DNA of 64,000 nucleotides from positions 1 to 64,000 of the forward strand of contig NZ_AP024276.1 of the NCBI RefSeq assembly GCF_021654455.1. Direction: 5' to 3'. Of the stretch, positions 32,269-43,200 are shown in pieces; positions within the stretch are counted from its first letter, which is position 1; each line of letters starts with the position of its first letter. This DNA comes from Streptococcus parasuis (GTDB lineage Bacteria; Bacillota; Bacilli; Lactobacillales; Streptococcaceae). The translations under genes and the position numbers were made by a program. Below the pieces are notes generated by a model. That model ran no database searches. It was not told the origin of the DNA and worked only from the letters and a program-made list of their open reading frames with translations.

Positions 32269-32313
32269 GTTAAAATGATAGAGTCAGAATATGAAAGAGG
32301 AGTCTAATTTAGT

Positions 32314-33564
32314 ATGAAGAAAAAAATCTTAGCTACATTGATGTTGAGTACTGTTGTTTTATCGAATGTTAGCTATGTGGCTGTAATTAGCGCGAATGAT
32401 ATTGATAGTCAGATTGAAGCTAAAAACCAAGAAATTAGTAGTCTCACTGCACAGCAAGCAGCTGCACAACAACAAGTTGATAATATTCAAGGTCAGGTTG
32501 ACGAAATTGTTGCTGAGCAGGCTAAATTAAATGAAGAAAATGCTCGTTTAGAAAGTGAATCTGCATCATTAGCGGCTGAAATTGAACGTTTGTCTGCTGA
32601 TATTGTGTCTCGTGATGGTGCATTGAAAGAACAAGCTCGTAGCGCACAAGTTGATGCTTCAGCATCTAGTTACATCAATACTATTTTAGATTCAAAATCA
32701 ATTATTGATGCAGTGTCACGTGTGAATGCTATGCGTGAAATTGTTGCTGCTAATAATCGTATGTTAGAGCAACAAAAAACTGATAAGGAAGCTATTGTAG
32801 AAAAACAAAAAGCAAACCAAGAGGCAATTAAGACTTTGGCGGCTAATCGTCAAAAACTTGAAGATGATGCTCAAGTTTTGGAAGTGCGTCAGGCTGAGTT
32901 AAAAGCAGCTCAATTAAATCTGGCGGCAGAAAAAGCGACTGCTGAAGATGAGAAGTCAGCGTTGTTGGCAGAAAAATCTGCTGCTGAAGAGGCAGCTCGT
33001 CAGGCTGCAGCTCGTCAAGCTGCGTATGAAGCTCAACAAGTTGCTTTGGCTCAACAACAGGCGGCCTCAATTATTTCAACACCTGTTGCACAATCTAGTA
33101 CTGAAACAGTTGCAACTTCTTCTCAAAGTCAAGTAGTTGAACAATCAACAACTGTATCAACACCTTCAAATTCATCCTCTTCATCATCCTCTTCGTCTTC
33201 ATCAGCAGCATCTAATAATGCAAGATACAATGCTTCATCTTATCCTGTAGGTGAATGTACTTGGGGTGTTAAATCTCAAGTGTCATGGGTTGGCCCTTAT
33301 TGGGGTAATGCTAACCAGTGGGTTGCATCAGCACGTGCAGAAGGTTTTAGCGTTGGGACAACTCCGCAAGTTGGAGCAGTTGCTGTTTGGGTTGGTGGAG
33401 CATATGGTCATGTAGCTTTAGTTACTGCTGTTGAAAGTTCTACAAACATTCAAGTCTCAGAGTCCAACTATATGGGTCGTCGTTATATTGGTAACCACCG
33501 CGGTTGGTTTAATCCTACGACAACTTCTGAAGGTGCAGTTTATTATATTTATCCTTCATATTGA
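32314..33564 (+). CDS. pcsB: Peptidoglycan hydrolase PcsB (coiled coil + CHAP)
   Basis: PcsB is the septal peptidoglycan splitting enzyme of streptococci, activated through FtsEX. The 416-aa product has a signal peptide (about 1-27, ending VISAND), a long coiled coil (about 30-260), a serine-rich linker with a run of Ser near 288-298, and a C-terminal CHAP domain. In that domain the catalytic Cys is in [10 protein letters not shown] near 315 and the His is in [16 protein letters not shown] precedes the ATG. An ISL3 insertion begins 15 bp after its stop and separates it from its terminator. Confidence 0.96.
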   Translation: MKKKILATLMLSTVVLSNVSYVAVISANDIDSQIEAKNQEISSLTAQQAAAQQQVDNIQGQVDEIVAEQAKLNEENARLESESASLAAEIERLSADIVSRDGALKEQARSAQVDASASSYINTILDSKSIIDAVSRVNAMREIVAANNRMLEQQKTDKEAIVEKQKANQEAIKTLAANRQKLEDDAQVLEVRQAELKAAQLNLAAEKATAEDEKSALLAEKSAAEEAARQAAARQAAYEAQQVALAQQQAASIISTPVAQSSTETVATSSQSQVVEQSTTVSTPSNSSSSSSSSSSSAASNNARYNASSYPVGECTWGVKSQVSWVGPYWGNANQWVASARAEGFSVGTTPQVGAVAVWVGGAYGHVALVTAVESSTNIQVSESNYMGRRYIGNHRGWFNPTTTSEGAVYYIYPSY

Positions 33565-33571
33565 TTTGTTA

Positions 33572-33579
33572 TTTTTATA
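33572..33579. repeat. Left copy of 8-bp target duplication
   Basis: TTTTTATA directly precedes the IS and is repeated exactly at 34996-35003. Confidence 0.9.
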
Positions 33580-34995
33580 GGCTCTTTGTCAACTGTAGTG
33601 GGTAGATGAAAAGCTAACACCTAGAGAGGACGAACTTCGTTCTCTCTTTCTTTATGTTCAAAGCAATCAAAATCCGTTTTTTAAAATTTTCAAAGTTCCT
33701 GAAACCAAAGGCATTTCTTTTAATGACTTTGATGAGATTATTGGTAGCTTCCAGTTTGGCGTTGGAATAAGGCAATTCCATGGCGTTTAAAACCTTGTCT
33801 TTATCCTTTAGAAATGTCTTAAATACCGTCTGAAAAATAAGATTAACAGTGGCTACTTCCTGTTCGATGAGGTCAAAGAAATGGTCTGAGTTCTTCTCTT
33901 GGAAATGGAATAAGAGCAATTGATAGAGTTCATAGTGCTGTCGTAGTTCCTTGGAGAAAGACAGGAGTTTTTCTAGGATTTCCTTGTTAGTCAAATGCAT
34001 TCGAAACATAGGGCGATAAAATCGTTTATCGCTGAGTTTACGGCTATCTTGTTGTATCAATTTCCAGTAGCGTTTCAAGACTCGGTATTCCTGCGATGTT
34101 CTGTCGAATTGATTCATAATTTGAATACGGACACGGTTCATAGCCCGGCTAAGGTGTTGAACAATATGAAAGCGGTCTAGTACGATTTTTGCATTCGGAA
34201 AAAGCTGTTTAGCAAGTTGATAATAGGGACTAAACATATCCATGGTAATCACTTTGACCTGATTTCTAACCTTTCTAGGATAGCGTAGAAAGTGGTTTCG
34301 GATGGTTGCTTGAGTTCTTCCGTCGAGAATGGCGATGACATTTAGGGAGTTGAAATCTTGAGCGATGAAGCTCATTTTCCCCTTCTTGAAGGCATACTCG
34401 TCCCAACTCATCACCTCAGGTAGGGTATTCCAATCCGTTTCAAACTTGAACTCATTGAGCTTTCTCATAACTGATGATGTTGAGATAGCTAGCCTGTGTG
34501 CGATATGTGTCATTGCTTGATTTTCGATGAGTAATTGGGCAATTTTCTGGTTAACAGCGACAGATATTTGATGGTTTTTCTTAACAAGAGGAGTTTCAGC
34601 GACCGCCATTTTCCCACATTCTTTACACTTGAAACGACGCTTTTTAAGGCGGATAAGGAGTGGATAACCAGCGGTTTCTAGGTAGGGAATTTTTGATGCT
34701 TTCTGGTAGTCGTACTTAGCCATTTGTCCCTTGCATTTTGGGCATTTAGGAGCCATGTAATCCAAGTAACCGTGGAGTTCTAAGTGAGTTCCCATATCAT
34801 ATTCATCAGTGATAGTGATATTTTTGTCTTTAATTCTGAGAAAATTTGTGATAAGATTTAGTTGTTCCATATGAGTCTTTCTAAAATGATAGTTTGAGCA
34901 CTTTTCATTATAGGTCATATGGGACTTTTTTTCTATACTCAAAAAGGCTCCATAATCTCCACGGTGGTTTTACCCACTACAGAAATTATAGAGCC
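33580..34995 (-). mobile_element. ISL3-family insertion sequence (IS1167-like)
   Basis: A 1416-bp element. Its 25-bp terminal inverted repeats are GGCTCT...CTGTAGTGGGTA at both ends (33580-33604 and the complement of 34971-34995), with a 7-base mismatched stretch inside. It is flanked by a perfect 8-bp direct repeat TTTTTATA, the ISL3 hallmark. It carries a single intact transposase on the minus strand, so it may be active. Confidence 0.95.
33614..34870 (-). CDS. ISL3-family transposase
   Basis: The 418-aa product (start at 34870, MEQLNLITNFLRIKDKNI) has the zinc-binding N-terminus of ISL3 transposases (CPKCKGQM...FKCKECGK). A helix-turn-helix follows (MTHIAHRLAISTSSVMRKLNE), then the DDE catalytic core: Asp in SWDEYAFKKGKMSF, Asp in VITMDMFSPY and Glu in NAKLEATNNLIKVIKRNAFGFRNF. 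A longer frame begins at 34942 but the shorter start matches the family. No frameshift is seen. Confidence 0.93.
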   Translation of the reverse strand: MEQLNLITNFLRIKDKNITITDEYDMGTHLELHGYLDYMAPKCPKCKGQMAKYDYQKASKIPYLETAGYPLLIRLKKRRFKCKECGKMAVAETPLVKKNHQISVAVNQKIAQLLIENQAMTHIAHRLAISTSSVMRKLNEFKFETDWNTLPEVMSWDEYAFKKGKMSFIAQDFNSLNVIAILDGRTQATIRNHFLRYPRKVRNQVKVITMDMFSPYYQLAKQLFPNAKIVLDRFHIVQHLSRAMNRVRIQIMNQFDRTSQEYRVLKRYWKLIQQDSRKLSDKRFYRPMFRMHLTNKEILEKLLSFSKELRQHYELYQLLLFHFQEKNSDHFFDLIEQEVATVNLIFQTVFKTFLKDKDKVLNAMELPYSNAKLEATNNLIKVIKRNAFGFRNFENFKKRILIALNIKKERTKFVLSRC

Positions 34996-35003
34996 TTTTT
35001 ATA
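34996..35003. repeat. Right copy of 8-bp target duplication
   Basis: TTTTTATA, identical to 33572-33579. Confidence 0.9.
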
Positions 35004-35033
35004 AGAGCGTAATCATTGTGCGCTCTATTTTTT
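35004..35033 (+). terminator. Displaced pcsB terminator
   Basis: AGAGCG and CGCTCT pair across a short loop and are followed by a T-rich run. Without the IS it would lie about 20 bp after the pcsB stop. Confidence 0.75.
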
Positions 35034-35093
35034 ATTGAAAAATGAAGTAAAAAACGTTAAAATAGTAAAGGTAGAAAAATATAGGAGGCAGTC

Positions 35094-36059
35094 ATGTCGT
35101 TTACTGACTTAAAATTGTTCGCACTATCATCTAATCAAAAGTTAGCAGAGAAAGTGTCACACATCATAGGGATCCCTTTGGGAAAATCAAGTGTTCGTCA
35201 ATTTTCAGATGGTGAGATTCAAGTCAATATTGAAGAGTCTATCCGTGGTACGCATGTGTACATTCTTCAATCAACTAGCTCACCAGTCAATGATAACTTA
35301 ATGGAAATTTTGATTATGGTAGATGCTCTAAAGCGTGCATCTGCAGAATCAGTAAACGTTGTTATGCCTTACTATGGTTATGCACGTCAAGACCGTAAAG
35401 CACGTGCACGTGAGCCAATCACTTCTAAATTGGTTGCTAATATGTTACAGACAGCCGGAGTTGATCGCTTGTTAACGATTGATTTACATGCCGCGCAAAT
35501 TCAAGGTTTTTTTGATATTCCTGTTGATCATTTGATGGGAGCTCCTTTAATTGGTGATTATTTTGAGCGTCGTGGTATGGTAGGAGATGGCTATGTGGTT
35601 GTATCTCCAGACCATGGTGGTGTGACTCGTGCTCGTAAATTAGCTCAATTCTTAAAGACTCCGATTGCAATCATTGATAAACGTCGTAGCGTTGATAAGA
35701 TGAATACGTCAGAAGTTATGAATATTATTGGTGATGTTGAAGGGAAAACCTGTATTTTAATTGATGATATGATTGATACAGCAGGTACGATTTGTCATGC
35801 TGCAGATGCGTTAGCAGAAGCGGGTGCAATAGCTGTCTATGCTTCTTGTACTCACCCGGTTTTATCAGGACCAGCGATGGATAACATTAGTAAATCAGCT
35901 ATTAAGAAATTAGTTGTTTTGGATACAATAGAGATTGCTGAGGATCGCTTGATTGACAAGATTGAACATATTTCGACAGCTGAATTATTGGCAGAAGCGA
36001 TTATTCGTATTCATGAAAAACGTCCACTGTCACCTTTGTTTGAAACAAGTCGTGGTTAA
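35094..36059 (+). CDS. prs: Ribose-phosphate pyrophosphokinase
   Basis: Prs makes PRPP from ribose 5-phosphate and ATP, feeding purine, pyrimidine, His and Trp synthesis. The 321-aa product shows [41 protein letters not shown], and the PRPP loop [12 protein letters not shown] near 222-233. AGGAGG precedes the ATG. It has its own terminator. The product supplies the substrate for the pur genes downstream. Confidence 0.97.
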   Translation: MSFTDLKLFALSSNQKLAEKVSHIIGIPLGKSSVRQFSDGEIQVNIEESIRGTHVYILQSTSSPVNDNLMEILIMVDALKRASAESVNVVMPYYGYARQDRKARAREPITSKLVANMLQTAGVDRLLTIDLHAAQIQGFFDIPVDHLMGAPLIGDYFERRGMVGDGYVVVSPDHGGVTRARKLAQFLKTPIAIIDKRRSVDKMNTSEVMNIIGDVEGKTCILIDDMIDTAGTICHAADALAEAGAIAVYASCTHPVLSGPAMDNISKSAIKKLVVLDTIEIAEDRLIDKIEHISTAELLAEAIIRIHEKRPLSPLFETSRG

Positions 36060-36065
36060 TACGTA

Positions 36066-36094
36066 TAAGAAGAGTTAAATGACTCTTCTTTTTT
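36066..36094 (+). terminator. Terminator after prs
   Basis: AAGAAGAGT and ACTCTTCTT form a 9-bp stem followed by Ts. Confidence 0.9.
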
Positions 36095-36148
36095 ACATTT
36101 ATTTGGAAATTATATTATAATAGTTCTATATGTTTTTGAGGTGACAGT

Positions 36149-37327
36149 ATGGACTTATTAAATCGTTTCAATAAAAATTTAAATCGAATTGAGGTATCAA
36201 TGATTCGTCAATTTGATCAGTCAATTTCTGATGTGCCTGGGATTTTAAAACTGACCTTGGGAGAGCCTGATTTTACAACACCGGATCATGTGAAAGAGGC
36301 AGCAAAAGCGGCAATTGATGCGAACCAAAGTCACTATACAGGTATGGCTGGACTGCTGGATTTGCGTGAAGCTGCGGCTGAATTTGTAGCTGAAAAATAC
36401 AATTTAACTTACAATCCAAATACTGAGGTTTTATCAACGATCGGTGCGACCGAGGCTTTATCAGCTAGTTTAGTGGCCATTTTGGAGGCTGGTGATACTG
36501 TTCTCCTGCCTGCTCCTGCCTACCCTGGTTATGAACCTATTGTCAATATGGTAGGGGCAGACATCGTTGAAATCGATACGACTGCTAATGATTTTGTATT
36601 GACACCTGAGATGTTGGAAGAGGCGATACTTGAGCAGGGGGATAAGCTAAAAGCGGTCATTCTCAACTATCCTGCCAATCCAACGGGTGTGACTTACTCA
36701 CGGGAGCAAATTCAGGCTTTTGCGGATGTCATTCGGAAGTATCCAATTTTTGTCTTGTCTGATGAGGTTTATGCAGAGTTGACATATACTGGTCAGCAAC
36801 ATACATCAATTGCAGAATTTTTACCAGAGCAAACCATTTTGATTCAAGGACTTTCTAAATCTCATGCTATGACAGGATGGCGGATTGGCTTGATTATGAG
36901 TCAAGCTCCGATTATTGCTCAAATAATTAAAAGTCACCAGTATCTAGTAACAGCCGCAGCGACAGCTATGCAATATGGTGCAGTGGAGGCCTTAAAAAAC
37001 GGTAAGGATGATGCCCTACCGATGCGGGCGGAGTATGTCAAGCGACGGGATTATATCATCGAAAAGATGACTGACTTGGGCTTTAAGATTATCAAACCTG
37101 ATGGTGCTTTTTATATCTTTGCCAAAATACCTGCGGAATACAATCAGGATTCATTTAGTTTTTTACAGGATTTTGCTAAGAAAAAAGCAGTTGCCTTTAT
37201 TCCAGGTGCAGCTTTCGGTAAATACGGGGAAGGGTATGTACGTATTTCTTATGCGGCAAGTATGGAAACAATTCAAACAGCCATGGCTCGTTTGAAGGAA
37301 TATCTAGAAGAAAATGGAACGAATTGA
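36149..37327 (+). CDS. Class I/II pyridoxal-phosphate aminotransferase
   Basis: The 392-aa product is a fold-type I aminotransferase: [17 protein letters not shown] at the start, [27 protein letters not shown], and the PLP lysine in [17 protein letters not shown] near residue 235. The pattern fits aromatic or broad-range aminotransferases (AraT/PatA-like). Substrate cannot be assigned. It overlaps recO by 14 bases and so starts an operon with recO-plsX-acpP. Confidence 0.9.
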   Translation: MDLLNRFNKNLNRIEVSMIRQFDQSISDVPGILKLTLGEPDFTTPDHVKEAAKAAIDANQSHYTGMAGLLDLREAAAEFVAEKYNLTYNPNTEVLSTIGATEALSASLVAILEAGDTVLLPAPAYPGYEPIVNMVGADIVEIDTTANDFVLTPEMLEEAILEQGDKLKAVILNYPANPTGVTYSREQIQAFADVIRKYPIFVLSDEVYAELTYTGQQHTSIAEFLPEQTILIQGLSKSHAMTGWRIGLIMSQAPIIAQIIKSHQYLVTAAATAMQYGAVEALKNGKDDALPMRAEYVKRRDYIIEKMTDLGFKIIKPDGAFYIFAKIPAEYNQDSFSFLQDFAKKKAVAFIPGAAFGKYGEGYVRISYAASMETIQTAMARLKEYLEENGTN

Positions 37328-38096
37328 AACTAGGGGATTAGTCCTTTATAATCGGAATTTTCGAGAAGATGACAAGCTGGTCAAGATTTTTACGGAGAAG
37401 GCTGGCAAGCGAATGTTTTTCGTGAAACATGCCTCTAAGTCCAAGCTGGTAGCCTCTATTCAGCCGTTGACACATGCGGATTTTATCGTCAAAATCAATG
37501 ATGACGGTCTGTCTTATATCGAAGATTTTCATCAGGTACAGCCATTTAAGAATATTAACGGCGATATTTTCAAGCTTAGCTATGCTACCTATATCTTAGC
37601 CCTGGCAGATGCGGCCTTGCAGGACAAGGTCTATGACCCAGCCCTCTTTGCATTTTTGGTCAAGACCTTAGATTTGATGGAGTCGGGTTTGGACTATGAA
37701 ATTTTGACCAATATCTTTGAAATTCAGCTCTTGGGACGATTTGGGATCAGTCTGAATTTTCACGAGTGTGCTTTTTGTCATCGGGTTGGCTTGCCTTTTG
37801 ACTATTCCTACAAGTACAGCGGTGTCTTGTGTCCGCAACACTATCAACAAGATGAGCGACGGGCTTATCTGGATCCAAATGTTCCCTATCTACTTGATCA
37901 ATTTCAGGCTATTTCCTTTGATGAGCTGGAAACCATTTCTATCAAGCCTGAGATGAAGCGAAAATTACGGCTTTTTATTGACCAGCTGTACGAGGAATAT
38001 GTGGGGATTCACTTGAAATCCAAGAAATTTATAGATGATTTGTCTTCTTGGGGGCAGATTATGAAACCAAGAACAGAAAATGAGGAAACAGAATGA
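37314..38096 (+). CDS. recO: DNA repair protein RecO
   Basis: RecO helps load RecA with RecR in gap repair and anneals single strands. The 260-aa product has the N-terminal OB fold ([28 protein letters not shown]), a helical domain, and a zinc site (CAFCHRVGL...GVLCPQHY). It overlaps the aminotransferase gene by 14 bases and plsX by 4. Confidence 0.95.
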   Translation: MERIETRGLVLYNRNFREDDKLVKIFTEKAGKRMFFVKHASKSKLVASIQPLTHADFIVKINDDGLSYIEDFHQVQPFKNINGDIFKLSYATYILALADAALQDKVYDPALFAFLVKTLDLMESGLDYEILTNIFEIQLLGRFGISLNFHECAFCHRVGLPFDYSYKYSGVLCPQHYQQDERRAYLDPNVPYLLDQFQAISFDELETISIKPEMKRKLRLFIDQLYEEYVGIHLKSKKFIDDLSSWGQIMKPRTENEETE

Positions 38097-39100
38097 AACG
38101 TATTGCAGTAGATGCTATGGGTGGGGACCATGCCCCTCAGGCAGTGGTAGAAGGTGTCAATCAAGCCTTGGCTGCCTTTCCAGACATTGAAATTCAACTT
38201 TATGGTGATGAGGCTAAAATCAAGCAGTATTTGACAGCGACAGAGCGTGTCAGCATCGTCCATACGACGGAGAAAATCAATTCAGATGATGAGCCTGTCA
38301 AGGCTATTCGTCGTAAGAAAGATGCTTCTATGGTCCTAGCGACCAAGGCTGTCAAGGATGGTCAGGCAGATGCAGTCTTGTCAGCTGGAAATACAGGTGC
38401 TCTTTTGGCGGCAGGCGTCTTTGTCGTCGGTCGCATCAAGAACATCGACCGTCCTGGTCTTATGTCTACCTTGCCGACTATGGACGGTAAGGGATTTGAT
38501 ATGATGGACTTGGGGGCAAATGCTGAAAATACAGCTCATCACCTCTATCAGTATGGTATTCTTGGCTCATTTTACGCGGAGCACGTGCGTGGAGTTAAAC
38601 AACCTCGTGTGGGACTTTTGAACAACGGTACGGAAGATACCAAGGGCACGCCAGTTCACCAAGAAGCCTATAAACTCTTGGCGGAAGACAAGTCGATTAA
38701 CTTTATCGGAAATGTGGAGGCGCGTGAGTTGCTTAACAGCGTGGCGGATGTGGTCGTGACGGATGGTTTCACGGGAAACGCTGTGCTGAAAACAGTTGAA
38801 GGGACTGCAAAATCCATCGTTGGTCAGTTGACTGGCTCAATCAAGAATGGTGGGCTGCGTGCTAAATTGGGTGGTCTTTTGGTTAAACCAACCTTGAAAA
38901 AGGCCTTGGGGGCTATGGACTATAAAACTGCAGGTGGTGCTGTCTTGCTTGGTCTGAAAGCACCTGTCATCAAGGCGCACGGATCCAGCGATGCTCAGTC
39001 AATTTTCTATACGATCAAGCAGACACGTTCGATTTTGGAGGCTGGCATTGTTGAAAAATCAGTGGCCAAATTTTCAGTAGTGGAGGAAAGTCATGACTAG
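38093..39100 (+). CDS. plsX: Phosphate acyltransferase PlsX
   Basis: PlsX converts acyl-ACP to acyl-phosphate for phosphatidic acid synthesis. The 335-aa product has [19 protein letters not shown] at the start, [27 protein letters not shown] and [16 protein letters not shown]. The 4-base overlap with recO and 8-base overlap with acpP point to an operon. Its acyl-ACP partner could be the neighbouring ACP. Confidence 0.97.
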   Translation: MKRIAVDAMGGDHAPQAVVEGVNQALAAFPDIEIQLYGDEAKIKQYLTATERVSIVHTTEKINSDDEPVKAIRRKKDASMVLATKAVKDGQADAVLSAGNTGALLAAGVFVVGRIKNIDRPGLMSTLPTMDGKGFDMMDLGANAENTAHHLYQYGILGSFYAEHVRGVKQPRVGLLNNGTEDTKGTPVHQEAYKLLAEDKSINFIGNVEARELLNSVADVVVTDGFTGNAVLKTVEGTAKSIVGQLTGSIKNGGLRAKLGGLLVKPTLKKALGAMDYKTAGGAVLLGLKAPVIKAHGSSDAQSIFYTIKQTRSILEAGIVEKSVAKFSVVEESHD

Positions 39101-39341
39101 AGAGCAGGTCTATCAGCGGGTTGTTGAATTGATTCAAGATGAAAAAGGTGAGGATTTCAATGTTCAACCTGAGTCGACTTTGGCTGATAATATTGCTGCA
39201 GATTCTGTTGAAATTATGGAATTTGTGCTGAATTTGGAGGATGAGTTTGGAATTGATATTCCAGATGCTGCAATTGAGCGCTTTGAAACCCTTTCTGATA
39301 TTGTTGATTTTGTTTATAAAGAAACACAAAAACGTTCGTAG
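39093..39341 (+). CDS. acpP: Acyl carrier protein
   Basis: An 82-aa acidic ACP with the phosphopantetheine serine in [18 protein letters not shown], where the usual motif is DSL; here Ser is followed by Val. The helix II recognition region and the C-terminal DIVDFVYK end are present. Streptococci carry a second ACP next to plsX apart from the one in the fab cluster, so this is probably the plsX-associated copy. GGAGG precedes the ATG. Confidence 0.9.
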   Translation: MTREQVYQRVVELIQDEKGEDFNVQPESTLADNIAADSVEIMEFVLNLEDEFGIDIPDAAIERFETLSDIVDFVYKETQKRS

Positions 39342-39357
39342 TTTACGGGCGTTTTTC
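39329..39357 (+). terminator. Weak hairpin after acpP
   Basis: AAACG...CG and CG...CGTTT pair imperfectly and precede TTTTT. It overlaps the last codons of acpP. Confidence 0.5.
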
Positions 39358-39390
39358 TTTACTTTTACAGGAAGATTAAGGTATTTCTTG

Positions 39391-39455
39391 AATATACGAA
39401 CAAGCTGTGATAAAATAAACAAAAAGGTTAGAATAATTTGTGAAAGGCGAACATT
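39391..39455 (+). promoter_or_regulatory. PurBox-like sites upstream of purC
   Basis: Two CGAAC-centred sites fit the streptococcal/lactococcal PurR box AWWWCCGAACWWT at 11 of 13 positions: ATATACGAACAAG (39392-39404) and AAAGGCGAACATT (39443-39455). PurR with PRPP would activate purine genes from such boxes. The second box lies almost at the purC start, which is atypical. Confidence 0.5.
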
Positions 39456-39458
39456 TTT

Positions 39459-40166
39459 ATGAAAACAGACCTTATCTATTCAGGAAAAGCTAAAGATATT
39501 TTTGCTACAAGTAATGATAATCAAATTGTTGCAGTGTACAAGGATCAGGCAACGGCTTTTAATGGTGGTAAGAAAGAACAGATTGCTGGGAAGGGTCGGC
39601 TTAATAATCTGATTTCTTCGCTTATTTTTGAAAAGTTAAATGAGGCTGGTGTAAAAACGCATTATATCAAGCGTTTATCAGATACGGAACAATTAAATTC
39701 GAAGGTGGATATCATTCCTCTTGAGGTGGTATTGCGTAATATTACAGCTGGATCATTTTCAAAACGTTTTGGTGTGGAAGAAGGTATTGAGTTAACTCAT
39801 CCTATTGTTGAGTTTTACTATAAAAAAGATGAGCTGGATGACCCTTTTATTAATGATGAACATGTTGCGTTTCTCAATATAGCTAGCCAAGAGGATATTG
39901 CTTATATTAAAGAAGAAACTCGCCGAATCAACGTTCTCTTGAAAGAGCTGTTCGCTCAGATTGGTTTAACGTTGGTAGATTTCAAATTGGAATTTGGATT
40001 TGATAAAAGAGGACAAATTGTATTGGCTGATGAATTTTCACCGGATAATTGTCGTCTGTGGGATGTGGATGGAAACCATCTTGATAAAGATGTGTTCCGT
40101 CGTGGTCTTGGAGAGTTGACCGATGTTTATGAGGTTGTTTTAGAAAAATTGCAGAGCGTGAAATAG
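39459..40166 (+). CDS. purC: Phosphoribosylaminoimidazole-succinocarboxamide synthase
   Basis: PurC joins CAIR and aspartate to give SAICAR (step 8 of 11). The 235-aa product has [11 protein letters not shown] at the start, [35 protein letters not shown] and [14 protein letters not shown]. It opens the purine cluster. The ribosome binding site (GTGAAAGGCG) overlaps a PurBox-like site. Confidence 0.98.
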   Translation: MKTDLIYSGKAKDIFATSNDNQIVAVYKDQATAFNGGKKEQIAGKGRLNNLISSLIFEKLNEAGVKTHYIKRLSDTEQLNSKVDIIPLEVVLRNITAGSFSKRFGVEEGIELTHPIVEFYYKKDELDDPFINDEHVAFLNIASQEDIAYIKEETRRINVLLKELFAQIGLTLVDFKLEFGFDKRGQIVLADEFSPDNCRLWDVDGNHLDKDVFRRGLGELTDVYEVVLEKLQSVK

Positions 40167-40287
40167 GGGATTTTAGAAAGGGATTGAAACCGTCCGGAAA
40201 AATATGATTAGACTGAGAATCCACTAAATGTATTTGGTGATTTCTAAGTGTAAGACAGCTTTTCTTGTCGGACTTGGTATCTTGAAT

Positions 40288-43200
40288 ATGGCAAAACGTA
40301 TTTTTGTTGAAAAAAAAGCAGATTTTCAAATTAAGGCAGAAGCTCTTCTCGAAGAATTGGTTCACAATTTGCAGTTGACTAGTCTATCCAGTCTTCGATT
40401 AGTACAGGTATATGATATTTTCAATTTAGAGGAAGAATTGCTTGAACAAGCGATTAAGCATATCTTCATGGAACAGGTAACAGATAAGGCGTTGTTGGAA
40501 GAAGAACTGGGTTTAGAAAGCTCAGTCTATTTTGCCATTGAGGCTCTCCCTGGTCAATTTGATCAACGTGCAGCTAGTAGTCAAGAGGCTCTCCTTTTAT
40601 TGGGTAGCCGCCAAAATGTACGTGTTCATACTGGTCAGCTTTTTATCTTAAATGGAAATGTACTAGAAGAAGAATTGGCTGCAATTAAGAATTATCTTCT
40701 TAATCCTGTTGATTCTCGTTTCAAAGATATGGAATCACCTTTGCTGGAACAGGAATTTTCTGTTTCAGATAGCTCTATTCCAAATTTGGAATTTTTTGCA
40801 AACTATAGTGCTGAAGACTTTGCGATGTATAAGCGTGAAGTTGGTTTGGCCATGGAAGTGGAGGATTTATTATTTATCCAAGACTATTTCAAATCAATCG
40901 GTCGAGTTCCAACTGAAACAGAGCTCAAAGTCTTAGATACTTATTGGAGTGATCACTGCCGTCATACGACATTTGAAACAGAACTCAGAACGATTGACTT
41001 TTCAGCTTCAAAATTCCAAAAGCAATTGCAGGCGACATATGACAAATACATTGCGATGCGTTCAGAACTAGGTCGATCAGATAAGCCTCAAACTTTAATG
41101 GATATGGCTACTATTTTTGGTCGCTATGAGCGTGTGAATGGTCGGTTGGATGATATGGAAGTTTCTGATGAGATTAACGCTTGTTCAGTAGAAATTGAAG
41201 TGGACGTGGATGGAGTGAAGGAACCTTGGCTTCTCATGTTCAAAAATGAAACACATAATCACCCAACAGAAATTGAACCATTTGGTGGGGCAGCAACTTG
41301 TATTGGTGGTGCTATCCGTGATCCGTTGTCAGGTCGGTCTTATGTCTATCAAGCAATGCGGATTTCAGGTGCAGGAGATATCACTCAACCATTAACTGCA
41401 ACACGTGATGGGAAATTACCACAACAAATCATTTCAAAAACAGCTGCACATGGCTATTCTTCTTACGGCAACCAAATTGGTCTTGCGACGACCTATGTCC
41501 GTGAATACTTCCACCCAGGTTTCGTTGCCAAACGTATGGAACTTGGAGCGGTAATTGGAGCTGCTCCGAAAGAAAATGTAGTCCGTGAAAAACCGGTGGC
41601 TGGTGATGTGGTCATCTTACTTGGTGGTAAAACTGGACGAGATGGTATCGGTGGAGCAACAGGTTCGTCTAAGGTTCAGACTGTCGAATCGGTCGAAACA
41701 GCTGGTGCAGAAGTTCAAAAGGGAAATGCTATTGAAGAACGTAAAATTCAGCGTTTATTCCGAAATGGACAAGTGACACGACTGATTAAAAAGTCGAATG
41801 ACTTTGGTGCAGGAGGTGTCTGTGTAGCGATTGGTGAGTTAGCAGATGGTTTGGAAATAGATTTAGATAAGGTGCCACTCAAGTATGCAGGTTTGAATGG
41901 AACTGAGATTGCCATTTCAGAATCACAAGAGCGGATGAGTGTAGTCGTTCGTCCAGAGGATGTAGAAACTTTTATCGAAGCCTGTCGTGAAGAAAATATC
42001 CATGCTGTTGTAGTAGCTAAAGTGACGGATAAACCAAATCTAGTCATGACTTGGAATGGCCAAACGATTGTTGATTTGGAACGTTCTTTCCTTGATACAA
42101 ATGGTGTTCGTGTAGTAGTTGATGCAAAAGTAGTTGACAATGCTGTCAACCTTCCCGAATTACGTCAGACATCACCTGAAACCCTAGAAGAGGATTTGAA
42201 GACAATTCTTTCAGACCTCAACCATGCTAGCCAAAAAGGATTGCAGACTATTTTTGACTCTTCAGTTGGTCGTTCAACAGTGAATCATCCGCTTGGTGGG
42301 CGTTATCAGTTGACGCCGACAGAAAGTTCCGTTCAAAAGTTACCTGTCCAAGATGGTGTGACGACAACAGCTTCGGTTATGGCGCAAGGTTACCATCCAT
42401 ATTTAGCAGAGTGGTCTCCATATCATGGTGCAGCGTATGCGGTGATTGAAGCAACAGCTCGTTTGGTTGCAACAGGTGCAAACTGGTCTAAGGCCCGTTT
42501 CTCTTATCAAGAGTATTTCCAAAGAATGGATAAACAGGCGGAACGGTTTGGACAGCCTGTAGCGGCTTTACTTGGCTCAATTGAGGCTCAAATTCAGCTA
42601 GGTTTACCATCTATTGGGGGTAAGGACTCTATGTCTGGTACTTTTGAAGAACTAACGGTTCCTCCGACACTAGTTGCTTTTGGTGTAACCACTGCAGATA
42701 GTCGCAAGGTTCTTTCTCCTGAGTTCAAAACAACCAGTGAGAATATCTATTATCTTCCAGGTCAAATTTTATCGGAAGACATAGATTTTACATTCATCAA
42801 GTCAAACTTTGAGACTTTTGAAAAATGGCAGAATACTTATGCGATTACAGCAGCAAGTGCTGTTAAGTATGGTGGTGTTTTAGAAAGTATAGCTCTTATG
42901 ACCTTTGGAAATCAGATTGGTGCGACAATTGAATTAGAAACCGTAGAAACATGTCTGACAGGTCAATTAGGTGGTTTTGTCTTTACTTCTACTGAAGAAA
43001 TATCAGGAGCAGTGAAAATTGGACAGACAACTGAAGAGTTTACACTTGTTGTCAATGGTGTCAAGTTGTTTGGACATGATGTACAAGCTGCTTTTGAAGG
43101 AAAACTTGAAGAGGTCTATCCGACAGAATTTAGACAAAACACTTCTATAGAGGATGTCCCAGCCATTGCGAAAACAACGATTCGTAGAGCCAAGAAAAAA

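Noticed and set aside
36002..36009. TATTCGTA, a SigX box on the minus strand inside prs (another occurs in purH)
   Set aside because: It is made by Ile-Arg codons in a coding region, without a T-tract or a gene downstream on that strand. It shows that the octamer alone is not proof.
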